A stretch of DNA of 50,427 nt from Allobosea sp. Root483D1 (GCF_001429505.1 NZ_LMJW01000020.1:91429-141855); one strand, 5' to 3'; positions 27,375 to 36,013 are shown, counted from the stretch's first letter. Made by a program: numbers and translations. Notes: generated by a model not told the origin, from the sequence alone.

Positions 27375-28151
27375 TCATTTCCGCTTGAGGAACCAGAACA
27401 AGGCGAGCAGCAGGCAGGACACCACCAGCAGCAGGCAGGAGGCCGCCGCGACGATCGGGCTGATCTCGAAGCGGATGCCGCTCCACATCTGGACCGGCAG
27501 GGTGGTTGCGCCTGAGCCGCTGACGAAGAGCGCGACGACGACCTCGTCGAAGCTGGTCAGGAAGGCGAAGATGGCGCCGGCTGCGATGCCCGGAGCCAGC
27601 ACCGGCAGCGTCACGCGAAGGAAGGCGACGAGCGGCGTGGCGCCGAGGCTGCGCGCGGCGTTGACCATGCGCCAGTCCATCGATTGCGCGACGGCCGAGA
27701 CGTTGATGACGACGAAGGGCAGCGCCAGAATGGTGTGCGCGAGCACGAGGCCGGGGACCGTCGCGACCAGCCCGAGCTTGGCGAAGGGCGAGTAGAGCGC
27801 GGCGGCGGTGATGATCGTCGGGACGATCATCGGCAGCAGGAAGAAGAAGCTGACCAGCCGGTTGGCCCGGCGCGGGAGGCGCGCGAGCCCGAGCGCGATC
27901 ATGCTTCCCAGCAGGGTCGCGAGCAGCGTGGTGACGACGGCGACCATCGTGCTCGTGATCAGCGAGCCATACCATTCTGGCCGCTCGAAGAAGGCCTCGT
28001 ACCAGCGCCCCGAGAAGCCGCGCGGCGGAAAGGTGATGAAATCCGTCTGCGTGAACGAGATCGGCGCGACGATCAGGGTCGGCATGATCAGGAACAGGCA
28101 GAGCAGGCCTGTCGCGCCCGAAAGGATGCCGTTGCCGAGGCCCTTGGTCAT
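27375..28151 (-). CDS. ABC transporter permease (PotC-like)
   Basis: This 258-residue permease has about six helices and the EAA-type cytoplasmic loop (NAARSLGATPLVAFLRVTLP, about residue 170) that contacts the ATPase. The ATG at 28151 overlaps the stop of the first permease gene by four bases. A much longer frame to 28769 exists, but its N-terminal part is the wrong-frame reading of that first permease. It is the second channel subunit of the polyamine-type importer. Confidence 0.92.
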   Translation of the reverse strand: MTKGLGNGILSGATGLLCLFLIMPTLIVAPISFTQTDFITFPPRGFSGRWYEAFFERPEWYGSLITSTMVAVVTTLLATLLGSMIALGLARLPRRANRLVSFFFLLPMIVPTIITAAALYSPFAKLGLVATVPGLVLAHTILALPFVVINVSAVAQSMDWRMVNAARSLGATPLVAFLRVTLPVLAPGIAAGAIFAFLTSFDEVVVALFVSGSGATTLPVQMWSGIRFEISPIVAAASCLLLVVSCLLLALFWFLKRK

Positions 28152-28999
28152 CGCGCACCCCAGAGGCGGCCGAGGCCGAAGAAGCGGTCCCCGATCCAGT
28201 AGAGTGTCACCGTGGCGGCGAGCAGCACGGTCGAGAGCGCGGCGGCAAACGGCCAGTTCAGCGTCTGGTTGATGTTGAACTCGATCAGCTGTGCGAGCAG
28301 CAGGTCGCGCGGGCCGCCCAGGATCGCCGGCACCACGAAGAAGCCGAGGCTGAGCATGAAGACGAGCAGGAAGCCGCCGAGCACGCCGGGCAGCGTCAGC
28401 GGTACATAGACCTTGAGGAAGGCCTGGGCGGGCGAGGCGCCGAGCGAGCGCGCCGCCCGCATCACCGCGGGGTCGAGCCGGCTCATCACGGCGGCGAGCG
28501 GCAGGACCATGTAGGGCAGCATGATCTGCGTCATGCCGATCAGGACGCCGGTGGTGTTGTAGACCAGCGGCACCGCCCCCTCGATCAGGCCGAGCTGGCG
28601 CAAGACCCCGTTGATGACGCCCTGCGGGTTGAGCAGGATGATCCAGCCATAGGTCCGCACCAGCAGATTGGTCCAGAACGGGATCAGGATGCAGACCAGG
28701 ATCACGGCCTTGCCGATGCCTCCGGCGCGGTTGAGCTGATAGGCCAGCGGGTAGCCCAGCAGCACGCACAGCATCGCCGTCTGCGCGCTCAGCAGCAGCG
28801 TCCGCCCGACGACGCGCAGATAGGTCGGCTCGGTGAAGATTTTCACATAGTGCACGAGCGCACCGGCGCGATCGCCGAAGCTGGTCGCGACCAATTGCGC
28901 GACGGGCCAGACGAACAGGCCCGCAACGAGCAGGAAACCCGGCAGGATCAGGGCCGCCGGGACGGCGCTGCGCAATCTGGCGGACATCGCCGCTCCCAT
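28148..28999 (-). CDS. ABC transporter permease (PotB-like)
   Basis: This 283-residue permease has six predicted helices and an EAA loop (RAARSLGASPAQAFLKVYVP, about residue 185). The segment PFWTNLLVRTYGWIILL is typical of spermidine/putrescine-type first permeases. It starts 13 bases after the binding-protein gene and overlaps the second permease gene by four bases (ATGA), so channel subunits are made together. Confidence 0.92.
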   Translation of the reverse strand: MGAAMSARLRSAVPAALILPGFLLVAGLFVWPVAQLVATSFGDRAGALVHYVKIFTEPTYLRVVGRTLLLSAQTAMLCVLLGYPLAYQLNRAGGIGKAVILVCILIPFWTNLLVRTYGWIILLNPQGVINGVLRQLGLIEGAVPLVYNTTGVLIGMTQIMLPYMVLPLAAVMSRLDPAVMRAARSLGASPAQAFLKVYVPLTLPGVLGGFLLVFMLSLGFFVVPAILGGPRDLLLAQLIEFNINQTLNWPFAAALSTVLLAATVTLYWIGDRFFGLGRLWGAR

Positions 29000-29012
29000 C
29001 GTCCCGGTCGGC

Positions 29013-30086
29013 TCAGGAGAGCTTCCAGGCGTTCACTTTCTCGGTCGCGGCGGCGAGGTTGGCGCCCCACCACTTCTCGCCCATGACGACGGCGTCCTTC
29101 ATCTGCGGGCCGCCGGAGAGGATGGCGGCGCGCTCGGCCGGGATCATCTCGAAGGCCTTCGGGACGACGGGGCCGTAAGTGTAGGCCTTGGCGATCGCGG
29201 CCTGCGCGTCGGGCGTCAGCGCGAAGGCGAGGAACTGCATCGCCTGCTTGGCGCGCGGCGCGCCCTTCGGCACCACCATCGCCGACCAGGTCAGGAAGGC
29301 GAGGTTATTGGCGATCTCGATCGGTGCGCCGTTCTTCTTGGCGCTCAATGCCCGCCCGTCTGGGACGAGACCGATCACGGCCTGGCCATCGGTGATGAAC
29401 TGCTCGGCCTGGGCATTGGTCTCGTAGAACAGGATGTCGTCGCGGATCGTCGACAGCTTCTTCAGCGCGCGCTCGATGTCGAGCGGATAGAGCGCCGAGG
29501 GAGCGACGCCGTCGGCGAGCAGGGCCGCCTCCAGGAACGCGCCGTTCGCCTTGGAATAGAAGGCGCGCTTGCCGGGGAATTTCTTGGTGTCGAACACGTC
29601 GGCGAAGCTCGCCGGGCCGGGCGAGAACTTCTTGTTGTAGGCGATCAGCCGCGAGAACAGCACCTGGGGCACGGAATAGGGCGTCACCAGATCGGTGGCG
29701 GTCATGATCGGCGTCTTGTCGACGACGGTGAAGTCGATCGGCTCGAGCAGCTTCTTCTCCGCGCCGATCCACTGGAAGTCCGGCAGCACCTCGACGATGT
29801 CCCATTCGGTCTTGCCCGCCTCGACCATCGCCTGGATGCGCCCATAGGCGTTGCCCGAGACGGTCCGGATGGTGATCCCGGTCTTCTGCGTGAACGGCTT
29901 GAACCAGGCCTCGCGCATCGCCGCCTCCCAGGAACCGCCCCAGCTCGCGAAGACGAGCTCGCCGGACTGCGCATTCAGGATCGACGGGGCGGCGACGGAA
30001 GCCAGGGCGGCCGTCGACAGCTTGAGGAGATCGCGGCGGCTGGCGCCGCTACGGGGCCGGGATGTCCAGTCGCGAGGGGACGTCAT
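29013..30086 (-). CDS. Periplasmic substrate-binding protein (PotD-like)
   Basis: This 357-residue protein carries a Tat-like signal (RRDLLKLSTAALASVAAPSIL) followed by the mature start ELVFASWGGSWEAAMREAWF, typical of spermidine/putrescine/opine-type binding proteins. It captures the substrate in the periplasm for the permease pair. The ATG at 30086 is chosen because AAGGAG lies upstream. It is the first gene of the seven-gene leftward operon, and its promoter region carries TTGGTAT repeats, the likely sites of the divergent GntR regulator. Confidence 0.9.
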   Translation of the reverse strand: MTSPRDWTSRPRSGASRRDLLKLSTAALASVAAPSILNAQSGELVFASWGGSWEAAMREAWFKPFTQKTGITIRTVSGNAYGRIQAMVEAGKTEWDIVEVLPDFQWIGAEKKLLEPIDFTVVDKTPIMTATDLVTPYSVPQVLFSRLIAYNKKFSPGPASFADVFDTKKFPGKRAFYSKANGAFLEAALLADGVAPSALYPLDIERALKKLSTIRDDILFYETNAQAEQFITDGQAVIGLVPDGRALSAKKNGAPIEIANNLAFLTWSAMVVPKGAPRAKQAMQFLAFALTPDAQAAIAKAYTYGPVVPKAFEMIPAERAAILSGGPQMKDAVVMGEKWWGANLAAATEKVNAWKLS

Positions 30087-30133
30087 GGGGCACTCCTTCG
30101 ATCGCGTCCTGCAAGGTTCGCCTGCAAGCCGCA

Positions 30134-30156
30134 TTGGTATGAACCAATCCATACCA
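30134..30156. promoter_or_regulatory. GntR operator upstream of the uptake operon
   Basis: The dyad TGGTATG (30135-30141) / CATACCA (30150-30156) encloses 8 bases. A second, nested dyad ATTGGT-ATGA-ACCAAT spans 30133-30148. It is 48 bases upstream of the binding-protein ATG. Its arms match the TTGGTAT repeats beside the regulator gene, so it is probably the operator of the divergent regulator. Confidence 0.65.
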
Positions 30157-30202
30157 TATCAGGTTACGCACGCGATCAAATGCTGTAAAGGGGAATTTCG
30201 GA

Positions 30203-30246
30203 TACCAAATTCCGGCTTGCGGCGCCTGGATTGGTATGATTGGTAT
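30203..30246. promoter_or_regulatory. TTGGTAT repeats upstream of the GntR gene
   Basis: TTGGTAT occurs at 30231-30237 and 30240-30246, a 9-base step, and as its reverse ATACCAA at 30203-30209. They lie 20-60 bases upstream of the regulator ATG. This indicates autoregulation by the same protein that binds 30134-30156. Confidence 0.6.
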
Positions 30247-30265
30247 AGGCTTAGGAGACGCAGGC

Positions 30266-30973
30266 ATGAGCGATCGCATCGGCAGGGATTGGCCAATCGG
30301 CGCCGCGTCCTCGCGCGACGATCTGTTGCAGCAATGCCTTGCTGCGCTGGAGCGCGGCCAGTTGCGGGCCGGCCAGCGGCTGCCGAACGAGCGCAACCTG
30401 GCCGACATCACCGGGCTGTCGCGTTCGACCGTGCGCGTCGTCCTCGACACCCTGGAGCGCGATGGCCGGATCGTCCGCCAGGTCGGGCGCGGCACCTATG
30501 TGGCCGATGGCGCCCGCGCCGAGGCGACGGACGTCCCGATGCTGCCGACGCCGGCCGAGTTCATGGAATTCCGCCTCGCCATCGAGCCGTCGCTGGCGGA
30601 GCTCGTCGTGCTCGGCGCCACGGATGCACGGCTGGAAGAGCTGAGCGCCATCGTCGCCCAGGGCGGCAGGGTCGAGCGCTGGCAGGAGGCGGAGGCGGCC
30701 GACAGGGCGTTTCACCAGGCGCTGTTCGACGCGACGGGCAACCGCCTCTTCACCGAACTCGGACAGCGCCTCAGCGATGCGCGCGAGAGCCGGAGCTGGC
30801 TACGGCTCAAGGAGGGCAGCTTCTCGCCGGAGAAATGGGCCGTCTATCATCGCGAGCACGAGGTCATCGTCGCCGCCTTGCTCGACCGCAATGCGGAGAA
30901 CGCCAAGAATGCGTTGCGGCGCCATCTCGGCGGGGTGCGGGCGAATGCTCGCATGGCGGTCTGGGAGCTATAG
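30266..30973 (+). CDS. FadR-subfamily GntR transcriptional regulator
   Basis: This 235-residue protein has an N-terminal winged helix (about 15-80; GQRLPNERNLADITGLSRSTVRVVLDTLERDG) and an all-helical FCD ligand domain (about 95-235; FMEFRLAIEPSLAELVVLGA, with His residues in HQALFDATGN and HREHEVIV that usually bind metal). The ATG at 30266 is preferred over 30236 because AGGAG precedes it and the repeats then stay outside the gene. It is divergent from the amine-uptake operon and very likely its substrate-responsive repressor. Confidence 0.9.
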   Translation: MSDRIGRDWPIGAASSRDDLLQQCLAALERGQLRAGQRLPNERNLADITGLSRSTVRVVLDTLERDGRIVRQVGRGTYVADGARAEATDVPMLPTPAEFMEFRLAIEPSLAELVVLGATDARLEELSAIVAQGGRVERWQEAEAADRAFHQALFDATGNRLFTELGQRLSDARESRSWLRLKEGSFSPEKWAVYHREHEVIVAALLDRNAENAKNALRRHLGGVRANARMAVWEL

Positions 30974-31752
30974 GCAATCCGCGACGGCGAGATGGCCGGC
31001 CAGAATGGGCTGGTAGCGCTCGACCGTGCGCAGGGCGGCTGCCGCGCGATGTCGCGATCTTCATTTCCTTGAGATCGGCGACCGATTTGAAGGCATGCTG
31101 TATTCGCGGCCTTCACGATCAGGACGACGAGAATGCTGGCGATGCCGCTCTTTATGGCCTGGTCCTCGCTCACTGGAGAACGCGCCCCGATCGCCAGGAC
31201 GACAGGCGCCGCCGTCAGGCCACGACATTATCCGCAGGCGCTGCCTGCAGGCACTTCATGGACAGGCTGCTTGACCGGCAAGCCTTTGTCTTTGCGGGCG
31301 AAAGTTTCGCAATGGCGCGGCAGCGCGGGTGCCAGCACCTAAGTACCAGCAGTTAGGCATCCTGCCCTTCTTCGGCCAGGGACGCCCTGCAGCGGCGCTC
31401 GGCGGTGATCCTGCCGACAAACCGGAGATCGGCCCCATGAGCGCTGCTCAGTGAATGTCCGCTCTCTGGCAGACAGCCAACTTCCGCTCTTGGCGCGATG
31501 GCGACACGAAGATGCCCCTCAAACTTTAGCTGGCTCCTCGAGCCTGCAACCGAGGCGGCCGCGCTGGAAGGTGTTTTAAAGCCGCCGGCGACAAGATCTT
31601 CCGCTTCTATAATCCCGTTCCTGACATTGGTTATCCCACATGCTCGCGTTCATCCCGCTCCGCGAAGGCTGCCTACCAACATAGCGCCTGCCTACCAAGC
31701 CTACCGCTCCGATCCTGTCCTGCTGCGTGATAGGTGATCAGGCGGTCTGAGC
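30974..31752. other. 779-base stretch with decayed coding-like fragments
   Basis: No intact gene is visible. On the minus strand, short stretches in different frames look protein-like. A hydrophobic AIKSGIASILVVLIVKAANTA lies near 31090-31155, and VADLKEMKIATSRGS near 31045-31090. On the plus strand, LPFFGQGRPAAALGGDPADK lies near 31365. They do not form one frame. This fits a pseudogene eroded by indels, but I cannot name the source genes. Confidence 0.4.
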
Positions 31753-32114
31753 ATGGAAACCAGCGCGACCTTCGTCATTCCGCTCGCCGAGCACGACCTC
31801 CTGCTAGCCAACGGCCGGCTGACTGCGTCTGGTGTCCAAAATGACCCGTTGCCAGTGGTCCGGCTGTTCATGAGCGATACCGAAGCGTTTTTCCTTCTGT
31901 TCAACCTCGACCCAGCACAGCCGGACTGTAGCCTGGCCTTTTACGATCTAGGCGTGGGCCAGCCCAGAGTCGGCCATATTTCGCTAGCCGAGGTCGCAGG
32001 CTTTCGGGGGGCGGGGAGCATCGCCCCGTGCGGCGCGACACTGCGTTCGAGCCAAAGCTGCTGCTATCCGCATATGCGCAGTATGCCGCCGCTTATGCAC
32101 GGCTGTTCGCGTAG
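31753..32114 (+). pseudogene. DUF2958 gene, frameshifted
   Basis: Residues 1-86 in the first frame match the small DUF2958 proteins of plasmids and integrative elements (HDLLLANGRL; PVVRLF; FNLDPAQPDCSLAFYDLGVGQP; GHISLAEV). After the G-rich tract at 32006-32016 the family C-terminus continues in another frame as RRDTAFEPKLLLSAYAQYAAAYARLFA, ending at 32114. Restoring one base would give about 120 residues, the normal family length. As it stands the first frame reads on to 32163 with an unrelated Cys-rich tail. This is a recent one-base loss, or a sequencing error in a homopolymer. Confidence 0.75.
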
Positions 32115-32186
32115 CCTCTATGCTGGATGCAGCTGCTGCATCAAAGCAGACTACGGGCGCTGAGAGGCTTTTAGATAGAAGTGATC

Positions 32187-32522
32187 CTAGATAAAGGGCA
32201 GAGCCAATCCAAATAAAGTGACAAAACCTGTCGCGATCGGCCGCAAAGGATAATTCTTATAATATTCTCTTGTTTCGCTCTGAATCAGCTCGGCGTTAAG
32301 ACGAGCTTCTGGCATTTTACTAGAAATCACAGATGCAGCAATCATCAAGCCAAAGCCGATAAACGTTGCGATTATAGTCCATGGGATGGAAATAATATCA
32401 AAAGACATTACGGCAATTGGAAAAATAGACGGGACCCATCCTACGTCGTGGCGCAGTTTTAGAGCTCTAATACTCACTGAAAGCTCCCATCTGCCGTGCG
32501 GTTTCACTACCTTCGGTAGCAA
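32187..32522 (-). CDS. Low-G+C hypothetical membrane protein
   Basis: This 111-residue protein has two or three predicted helices (SFDIISIPWTIIATFIGFGLMIAASVI; RPIATGFVTLFGLALPFI). No family is recognised. Its base composition is clearly A+T-richer than everything around it, and codons such as ATA and AAA are frequent, which signals recent acquisition. No clear ribosome-binding site is seen before the ATG. It may be a mobile-element orphan at the right side of the decayed island. Confidence 0.5.
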   Translation of the reverse strand: MLPKVVKPHGRWELSVSIRALKLRHDVGWVPSIFPIAVMSFDIISIPWTIIATFIGFGLMIAASVISSKMPEARLNAELIQSETREYYKNYPLRPIATGFVTLFGLALPFI

Positions 32523-32632
32523 GACATATAGCGCTCACGCGTTAGGGAATCTCGGTGACGAGTTGGTTGTCCACAAAACCGGGGCAACTCCATACTGGAC
32601 CTGTTCCGGACCGGTGAGCGGTCCGACTACGC

Positions 32633-32668
32633 CGGTAAGGCCGACGGCTGAAACCGCCGGCCTTACCG
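32633..32668 (-). terminator. Hairpin after the DUF411 gene
   Basis: The arms CGGTAAGGCCG (32633-32643) and CGGCCTTACCG (32658-32668) are perfect 11-base complements. The hairpin lies 16 bases beyond the stop of the leftward DUF411 gene. There is no T-run, so it is a possible Rho-assisted end of the metal-resistance transcript. Confidence 0.5.
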
Positions 32669-32683
32669 CGAGGGCAGGGGGCT

Positions 32684-33175
32684 TCAGAGCTGCTGCAGCC
32701 CGCGATAACGCGCGAAGACGTTCTGCCGGCCGGCGGAGAAGACGACGACGTCATAGGTATCGGGCGGCTGCCCCTGTACTTCCATGCCGGGCGAGCCGAC
32801 AGGCATGCCGGCGACGGCGAGGCCCGTCACCTTCGGCCGCTCGGCGAACAATCGCTTGATTGCCTGCGCCGGAACATGGCCTTCCAGCACATAGCCGCCG
32901 ATCTCCGCGGTGTGGCAGGATGCGAGGGCGTCGGGCACGCCGAGCTTCAGCTTGAGCGGGCCGACATCCACGACCTCGACCACCTCGACCGGAAAGCCGG
33001 CCGCCTTCACATGCTCGACCCAGTTGCCGCAGCAGCCGCAGTTCGGATCGCGCGTCACGACCATCTTCGGCAGCGTTTCGGCGGCGCTCGACGGGCGTAG
33101 CAGTCCGAACACGGCGGCAGCCTGCGTAGCGCCGATCAGCAGCCCGCGGCGGGAGAGGGCGAGTTCTTTCGTCAT
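32684..33175 (-). CDS. DUF411 metal-binding protein, Tat-exported
   Basis: This 163-residue protein has a twin-arginine signal (SRRGLLIGATQAAAVFGLL) and the DUF411 domain with its CGCC motif (DPNCGCCGNWVEHVKAAGF), a conserved SCHT and a C-terminal GMPVGSPGMEV. DUF411 proteins bind copper or other soft metals in the periplasm and usually travel with copper-resistance genes. The ATG at 33175 follows AAGGAG. It lies 40 bases after the P-type ATPase gene on the same strand, supporting a shared role in copper handling. Confidence 0.85.
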   Translation of the reverse strand: MTKELALSRRGLLIGATQAAAVFGLLRPSSAAETLPKMVVTRDPNCGCCGNWVEHVKAAGFPVEVVEVVDVGPLKLKLGVPDALASCHTAEIGGYVLEGHVPAQAIKRLFAERPKVTGLAVAGMPVGSPGMEVQGQPPDTYDVVVFSAGRQNVFARYRGLQQL

Positions 33176-33215
33176 GCTGGTCTCCTTGTCGTCTTGAGTT
33201 CCATTGCCGCCGGCA

Positions 33216-35621
33216 TCAGTCGAGCGAGACGCTGCGCAGGCGCAGCGCATTGCCGATCACGCTCACCGATGACAGCGCCATCGCCGCTGCCGCAATGATC
33301 GGGGACAAAAGCAGCCCGAACAGCGGATAGAGCACGCCCGCCGCCACTGGCACGCCCGCTGCGTTGTAGATGAAGGCGAAGAACAGGTTCTGCCGGATAT
33401 TGCGCATCGTTGCCCGGCTGAGCTGGAGCGCCCGCACGATCCCTTGCAGATCGCCCTTGAGCAGGGTCACGCCGGCGCTCTCGATCGCGACATCGGTGCC
33501 GGTACCCATGGCGATGCCGACATCGGCCGCCGCGAGCGCCGGCGCGTCGTTGACGCCGTCGCCGGCCATCGCGACCACGCGACCCTGCGCGCGCAGCCTG
33601 CTCACGACGGCGCTCTTGTCTTCGGGCAGGACCTCGGCCTCGACCTCGTCGATGCCGAGCCGGCGCGCCACGGCCTGCGCCGTGGTCCGGTTGTCGCCGG
33701 TCAGCATGACCACGCGGATGCCGGCTCCCTTGAGCGCCGTGATCGCTGCCGGTGTGGTCGGCTTGACCGGGTCGGCGATCGCCAGGAGCCCGCCGACGCG
33801 ATCGTCGACGGCGACGAAGATGACCGTGCCGCCCTCGGCCCTGAGCGCCTCTGCTTCACTCGTCAGGGCAGCGAGATCGACACCGGCCTCGGCCATGATG
33901 CGATGGCTGCCGATCACCAGCCGCCGGCCGTCGACGATGCCGGTCACACCCTTGCCGACGGGACTGTCGAAGTCCTGTGCCTCGCTCAGGGCGAGCCCGC
34001 GCTCCTTTGCCGCGTCGACGATCGCGGCAGCCAGCGGGTGCTCGCTCGCGCGCTCCAGCGAGGCCGCGAGCCGCAGCAACTCGGCCTCGTCGAAACCATC
34101 GACCGGCTTGAGCGCGGTCAGCTTCGGCTTGCCTTCGGTCAATGTGCCGGTCTTGTCGACGACGAGCGTATCGACCTTCTCGAAGCGTTCGAGCGCCTCG
34201 GCATTCTTGATCAGCACGCCGAGATGGGCGCCGCGGCCGACGCCGACCATGATCGACATCGGCGTCGCCAGGCCGAGCGCGCAGGGGCAGGCGATGATCA
34301 GCACGGCGACCGCGGCGACGAGCCCATGGGCGAGGCGCGGCTCCGGCCCGAACGCCATCCAGGCAATGAAGGCGGCGATGGCGATGACGATGACCAGCGG
34401 GACGAACCAGCCGGAGACCTGGTCGGCCAGTCGCTGGATCGGCGCCTGCGAACGCTGCGCCTCGGCGACCATGCCGACGATGCGGGCGAGCATGGTGTCG
34501 CTGCCGACCTTGCCGGCGCGCATGATGAAGCCGCCGGTCCGGTTGAGCGTGCCGCCGATCAGCACGGCGCCGGCCTCCTTGGTGACGGGCATTGATTCGC
34601 CGGTGACCATGGATTCGTCGATCGAGCTGCGGCCCTCGATCAGCTCGCCATCGACCGGCACGGTCTCGCCGGGCCGGACGCGCAGGCGGTCACCGACATG
34701 GACGGCATCGAGGCCGATATCCTCATCGGTGCCGTCATCCCGCACCCGCCGGGCCGTCTTCGGCACCAGGTCGAGCAAGGCGCGGATCGCGCCGCCGGTC
34801 TGCTCGCGCGCCCGCAATTCGAGTACCTGCCCGAGCAGGACGAGCACAGTGATCACCGCCGCCGCCTCGAAATAGACCGCCACCGAGCCGTCGCCGGCGC
34901 GGAACACCGGCGGGAACAGGCCGGGCGCGACTGTCGCGATCAGGCTGTAGAGCCAGGCGACGCCGGTGCCCATGGCGATCAGCGTGAACATGTTCAGGCT
35001 GCGATTGACGAGGGAGGCAAAAGCCCGCTGGAAGAACGGCCAGCCGGCCCAGAGCACGACGGGCGTCGCCAGCGCGAGCTGAATCCAGTTCGAGCTCTGC
35101 GGGCCGATCCACCTATGCAGGTCGACGAGATGCCCACCCATTTCGAGCATGAAGACCGGCACGGCGAGGGCGAGTCCGACCCAGAACCGGCGGGTCATGT
35201 CGATGAGCTCGGCGCTTGGGCCCTGCTCCGCGCTCGCAATCTCGGGTTCCAGCGCCATGCCGCAGATCGGGCAATTGCCCGGCTTCGGCTGGCGGATTTC
35301 AGGATGCATCGGGCAGGTATAGATCGCCCCCTTCGGAGCCTGCTTCCCAGGGGAAGTCCCGATCGTCTCCGCGACATAGGTGGCCGGGTTCGCCTCGAAC
35401 TTGCCGCGGCAGCCGGTGGAGCAGAAAAAATAGGCCTGCCCCGCATGGGAGACGCGGTGCTTTGCCGTCGCCGGATCGACGACCATGCCGCAAACCGGGT
35501 CTTTCACAACCGCGGCCGAGGTATCGTGGTGATGCCCGTGGTCATGATTATGACCGTGGTCATGATGATGACCGCTGTGATGATGCTGGTCCGTCATGGG
35601 AACGCTGCCCCGCTGTTCCAT
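33216..35621 (-). CDS. Copper-type P1B ATPase with YHS and HMBD domains
   Basis: This ATPase of up to 801 residues begins with a His-rich tail. A YHS domain follows ([17 protein letters not shown]... FFCSTGC), then a heavy-metal-binding zinc-ribbon-like domain ([24 protein letters not shown]), in place of the usual HMA repeats. The pump core has the actuator TGES, the CPC metal site ([11 protein letters not shown]), the phosphorylation site DKTGTLTEG, the SEHPLA motif, GDGVND, and the YN and MxxSS residues in the last helices that mark Cu+ exporters. It pumps copper out of the cytoplasm. The start is ATG 35621 or ATG 35597; neither has a strong ribosome-binding site. Confidence 0.93.
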   Translation of the reverse strand: MEQRGSVPMTDQHHHSGHHHDHGHNHDHGHHHDTSAAVVKDPVCGMVVDPATAKHRVSHAGQAYFFCSTGCRGKFEANPATYVAETIGTSPGKQAPKGAIYTCPMHPEIRQPKPGNCPICGMALEPEIASAEQGPSAELIDMTRRFWVGLALAVPVFMLEMGGHLVDLHRWIGPQSSNWIQLALATPVVLWAGWPFFQRAFASLVNRSLNMFTLIAMGTGVAWLYSLIATVAPGLFPPVFRAGDGSVAVYFEAAAVITVLVLLGQVLELRAREQTGGAIRALLDLVPKTARRVRDDGTDEDIGLDAVHVGDRLRVRPGETVPVDGELIEGRSSIDESMVTGESMPVTKEAGAVLIGGTLNRTGGFIMRAGKVGSDTMLARIVGMVAEAQRSQAPIQRLADQVSGWFVPLVIVIAIAAFIAWMAFGPEPRLAHGLVAAVAVLIIACPCALGLATPMSIMVGVGRGAHLGVLIKNAEALERFEKVDTLVVDKTGTLTEGKPKLTALKPVDGFDEAELLRLAASLERASEHPLAAAIVDAAKERGLALSEAQDFDSPVGKGVTGIVDGRRLVIGSHRIMAEAGVDLAALTSEAEALRAEGGTVIFVAVDDRVGGLLAIADPVKPTTPAAITALKGAGIRVVMLTGDNRTTAQAVARRLGIDEVEAEVLPEDKSAVVSRLRAQGRVVAMAGDGVNDAPALAAADVGIAMGTGTDVAIESAGVTLLKGDLQGIVRALQLSRATMRNIRQNLFFAFIYNAAGVPVAAGVLYPLFGLLLSPIIAAAAMALSSVSVIGNALRLRSVSLD

Positions 35622-35640
35622 CTCGTCGCATAAATGCTGC

Positions 35641-35668
35641 GCCAGCCGGCGCTTTCGCGCCGGCTGGC
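35641..35668. repeat. Perfect 12-bp hairpin between HMA and ATPase genes
   Basis: GCCAGCCGGCGC and its exact complement flank a TTTC loop. It lies in the 71-base gap between the leftward HMA chaperone gene and the ATPase gene. It has no T-run. It may act as a partial terminator or mRNA-stability hairpin that sets chaperone/ATPase ratios. Confidence 0.55.
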
Positions 35669-35692
35669 GTGCCTCAGACCGGCTCGGTCAAA

Positions 35693-35950
35693 TCAGCCTG
35701 CGCTGGGCGTATATCCCGCCGCTGACACCGCTGACTTGATCGCTGCGATATCGGCGCTGCCCTGCACGCTGACCAGCTTCGAGCCGGGATCGGCGGTGAC
35801 AGAGGTGCCCGGGATTTTGCCTTCGATCGCCTGCTTGATCGTTCCGGCGCAGTGGCCGCAGGTCATGTCCTCGACGCGAAGGCTGATCGCCCCGCTGGGG
35901 GGCGGTGTCGCGGCCAAGGCCGGGGTCGAATGCTGCTGGCAGGAGCACAT
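35693..35950 (-). CDS. Copper chaperone, HMA domain (CopZ-like)
   Basis: This 85-residue protein starts with a Cys/His-containing leader (MCSCQQHS), then one heavy-metal-associated domain with the MTCGHCAGTIKQAIE metal loop and the typical beta-alpha-beta pattern through to AAIKSAVSAAGYTP. It would carry Cu+ to the downstream ATPase, whose own N-terminus lacks HMA domains. The ATG at 35950 is chosen because AAGGAC precedes it and a CueR-type promoter lies just upstream. It is the first gene of the leftward copper operon. Confidence 0.9.
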   Translation of the reverse strand: MCSCQQHSTPALAATPPPSGAISLRVEDMTCGHCAGTIKQAIEGKIPGTSVTADPGSKLVSVQGSADIAAIKSAVSAAGYTPSAG

Positions 35951-35982
35951 GGCTGCAATGTCCTTTGCGTGACGATTGCAGC

Positions 35983-36013
35983 AGCCTGCACCTTCCCACG
36001 ATGGTAAGGTCAA
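35983..36013 (-). promoter_or_regulatory. CueR (MerR-family) type promoter
   Basis: On the minus strand TTGACC (-35, 36013-36008) and CAGGCT (-10, 35988-35983) are separated by 19 bases. The long spacer holds the dyad ACCTTACC...GGGAAGGT. Over-long spacers with this dyad are the hallmark of copper-sensing MerR regulators, which twist the DNA to activate. It drives the HMA chaperone and probably the ATPase and DUF411 genes. No merR-type gene is present in the window. Confidence 0.85.

Noticed and set aside
30847..31173. Minus-strand 108-codon frame after the GntR gene
   Set aside because: Only its first part looks protein-like; it then runs antisense into the regulator gene. Treated as part of a decayed stretch.
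21030..32700. A second copy of the tRNA-Gln 3' end as the far attachment site
   Set aside because: I looked for GGTTCGAATCCTGGCGCCCCA-like sequence through the island and the start of the copper block and saw none; the site may be lost.
33370..34875. 501-codon frame antisense to the copper ATPase gene
   Set aside because: Ser/Ala/Arg-rich low-complexity translation opposite a gene with all ATPase motifs.
35641..35668. Hairpin read as an intrinsic terminator
   Set aside because: No T-run on either strand; recorded as a repeat/hairpin instead.
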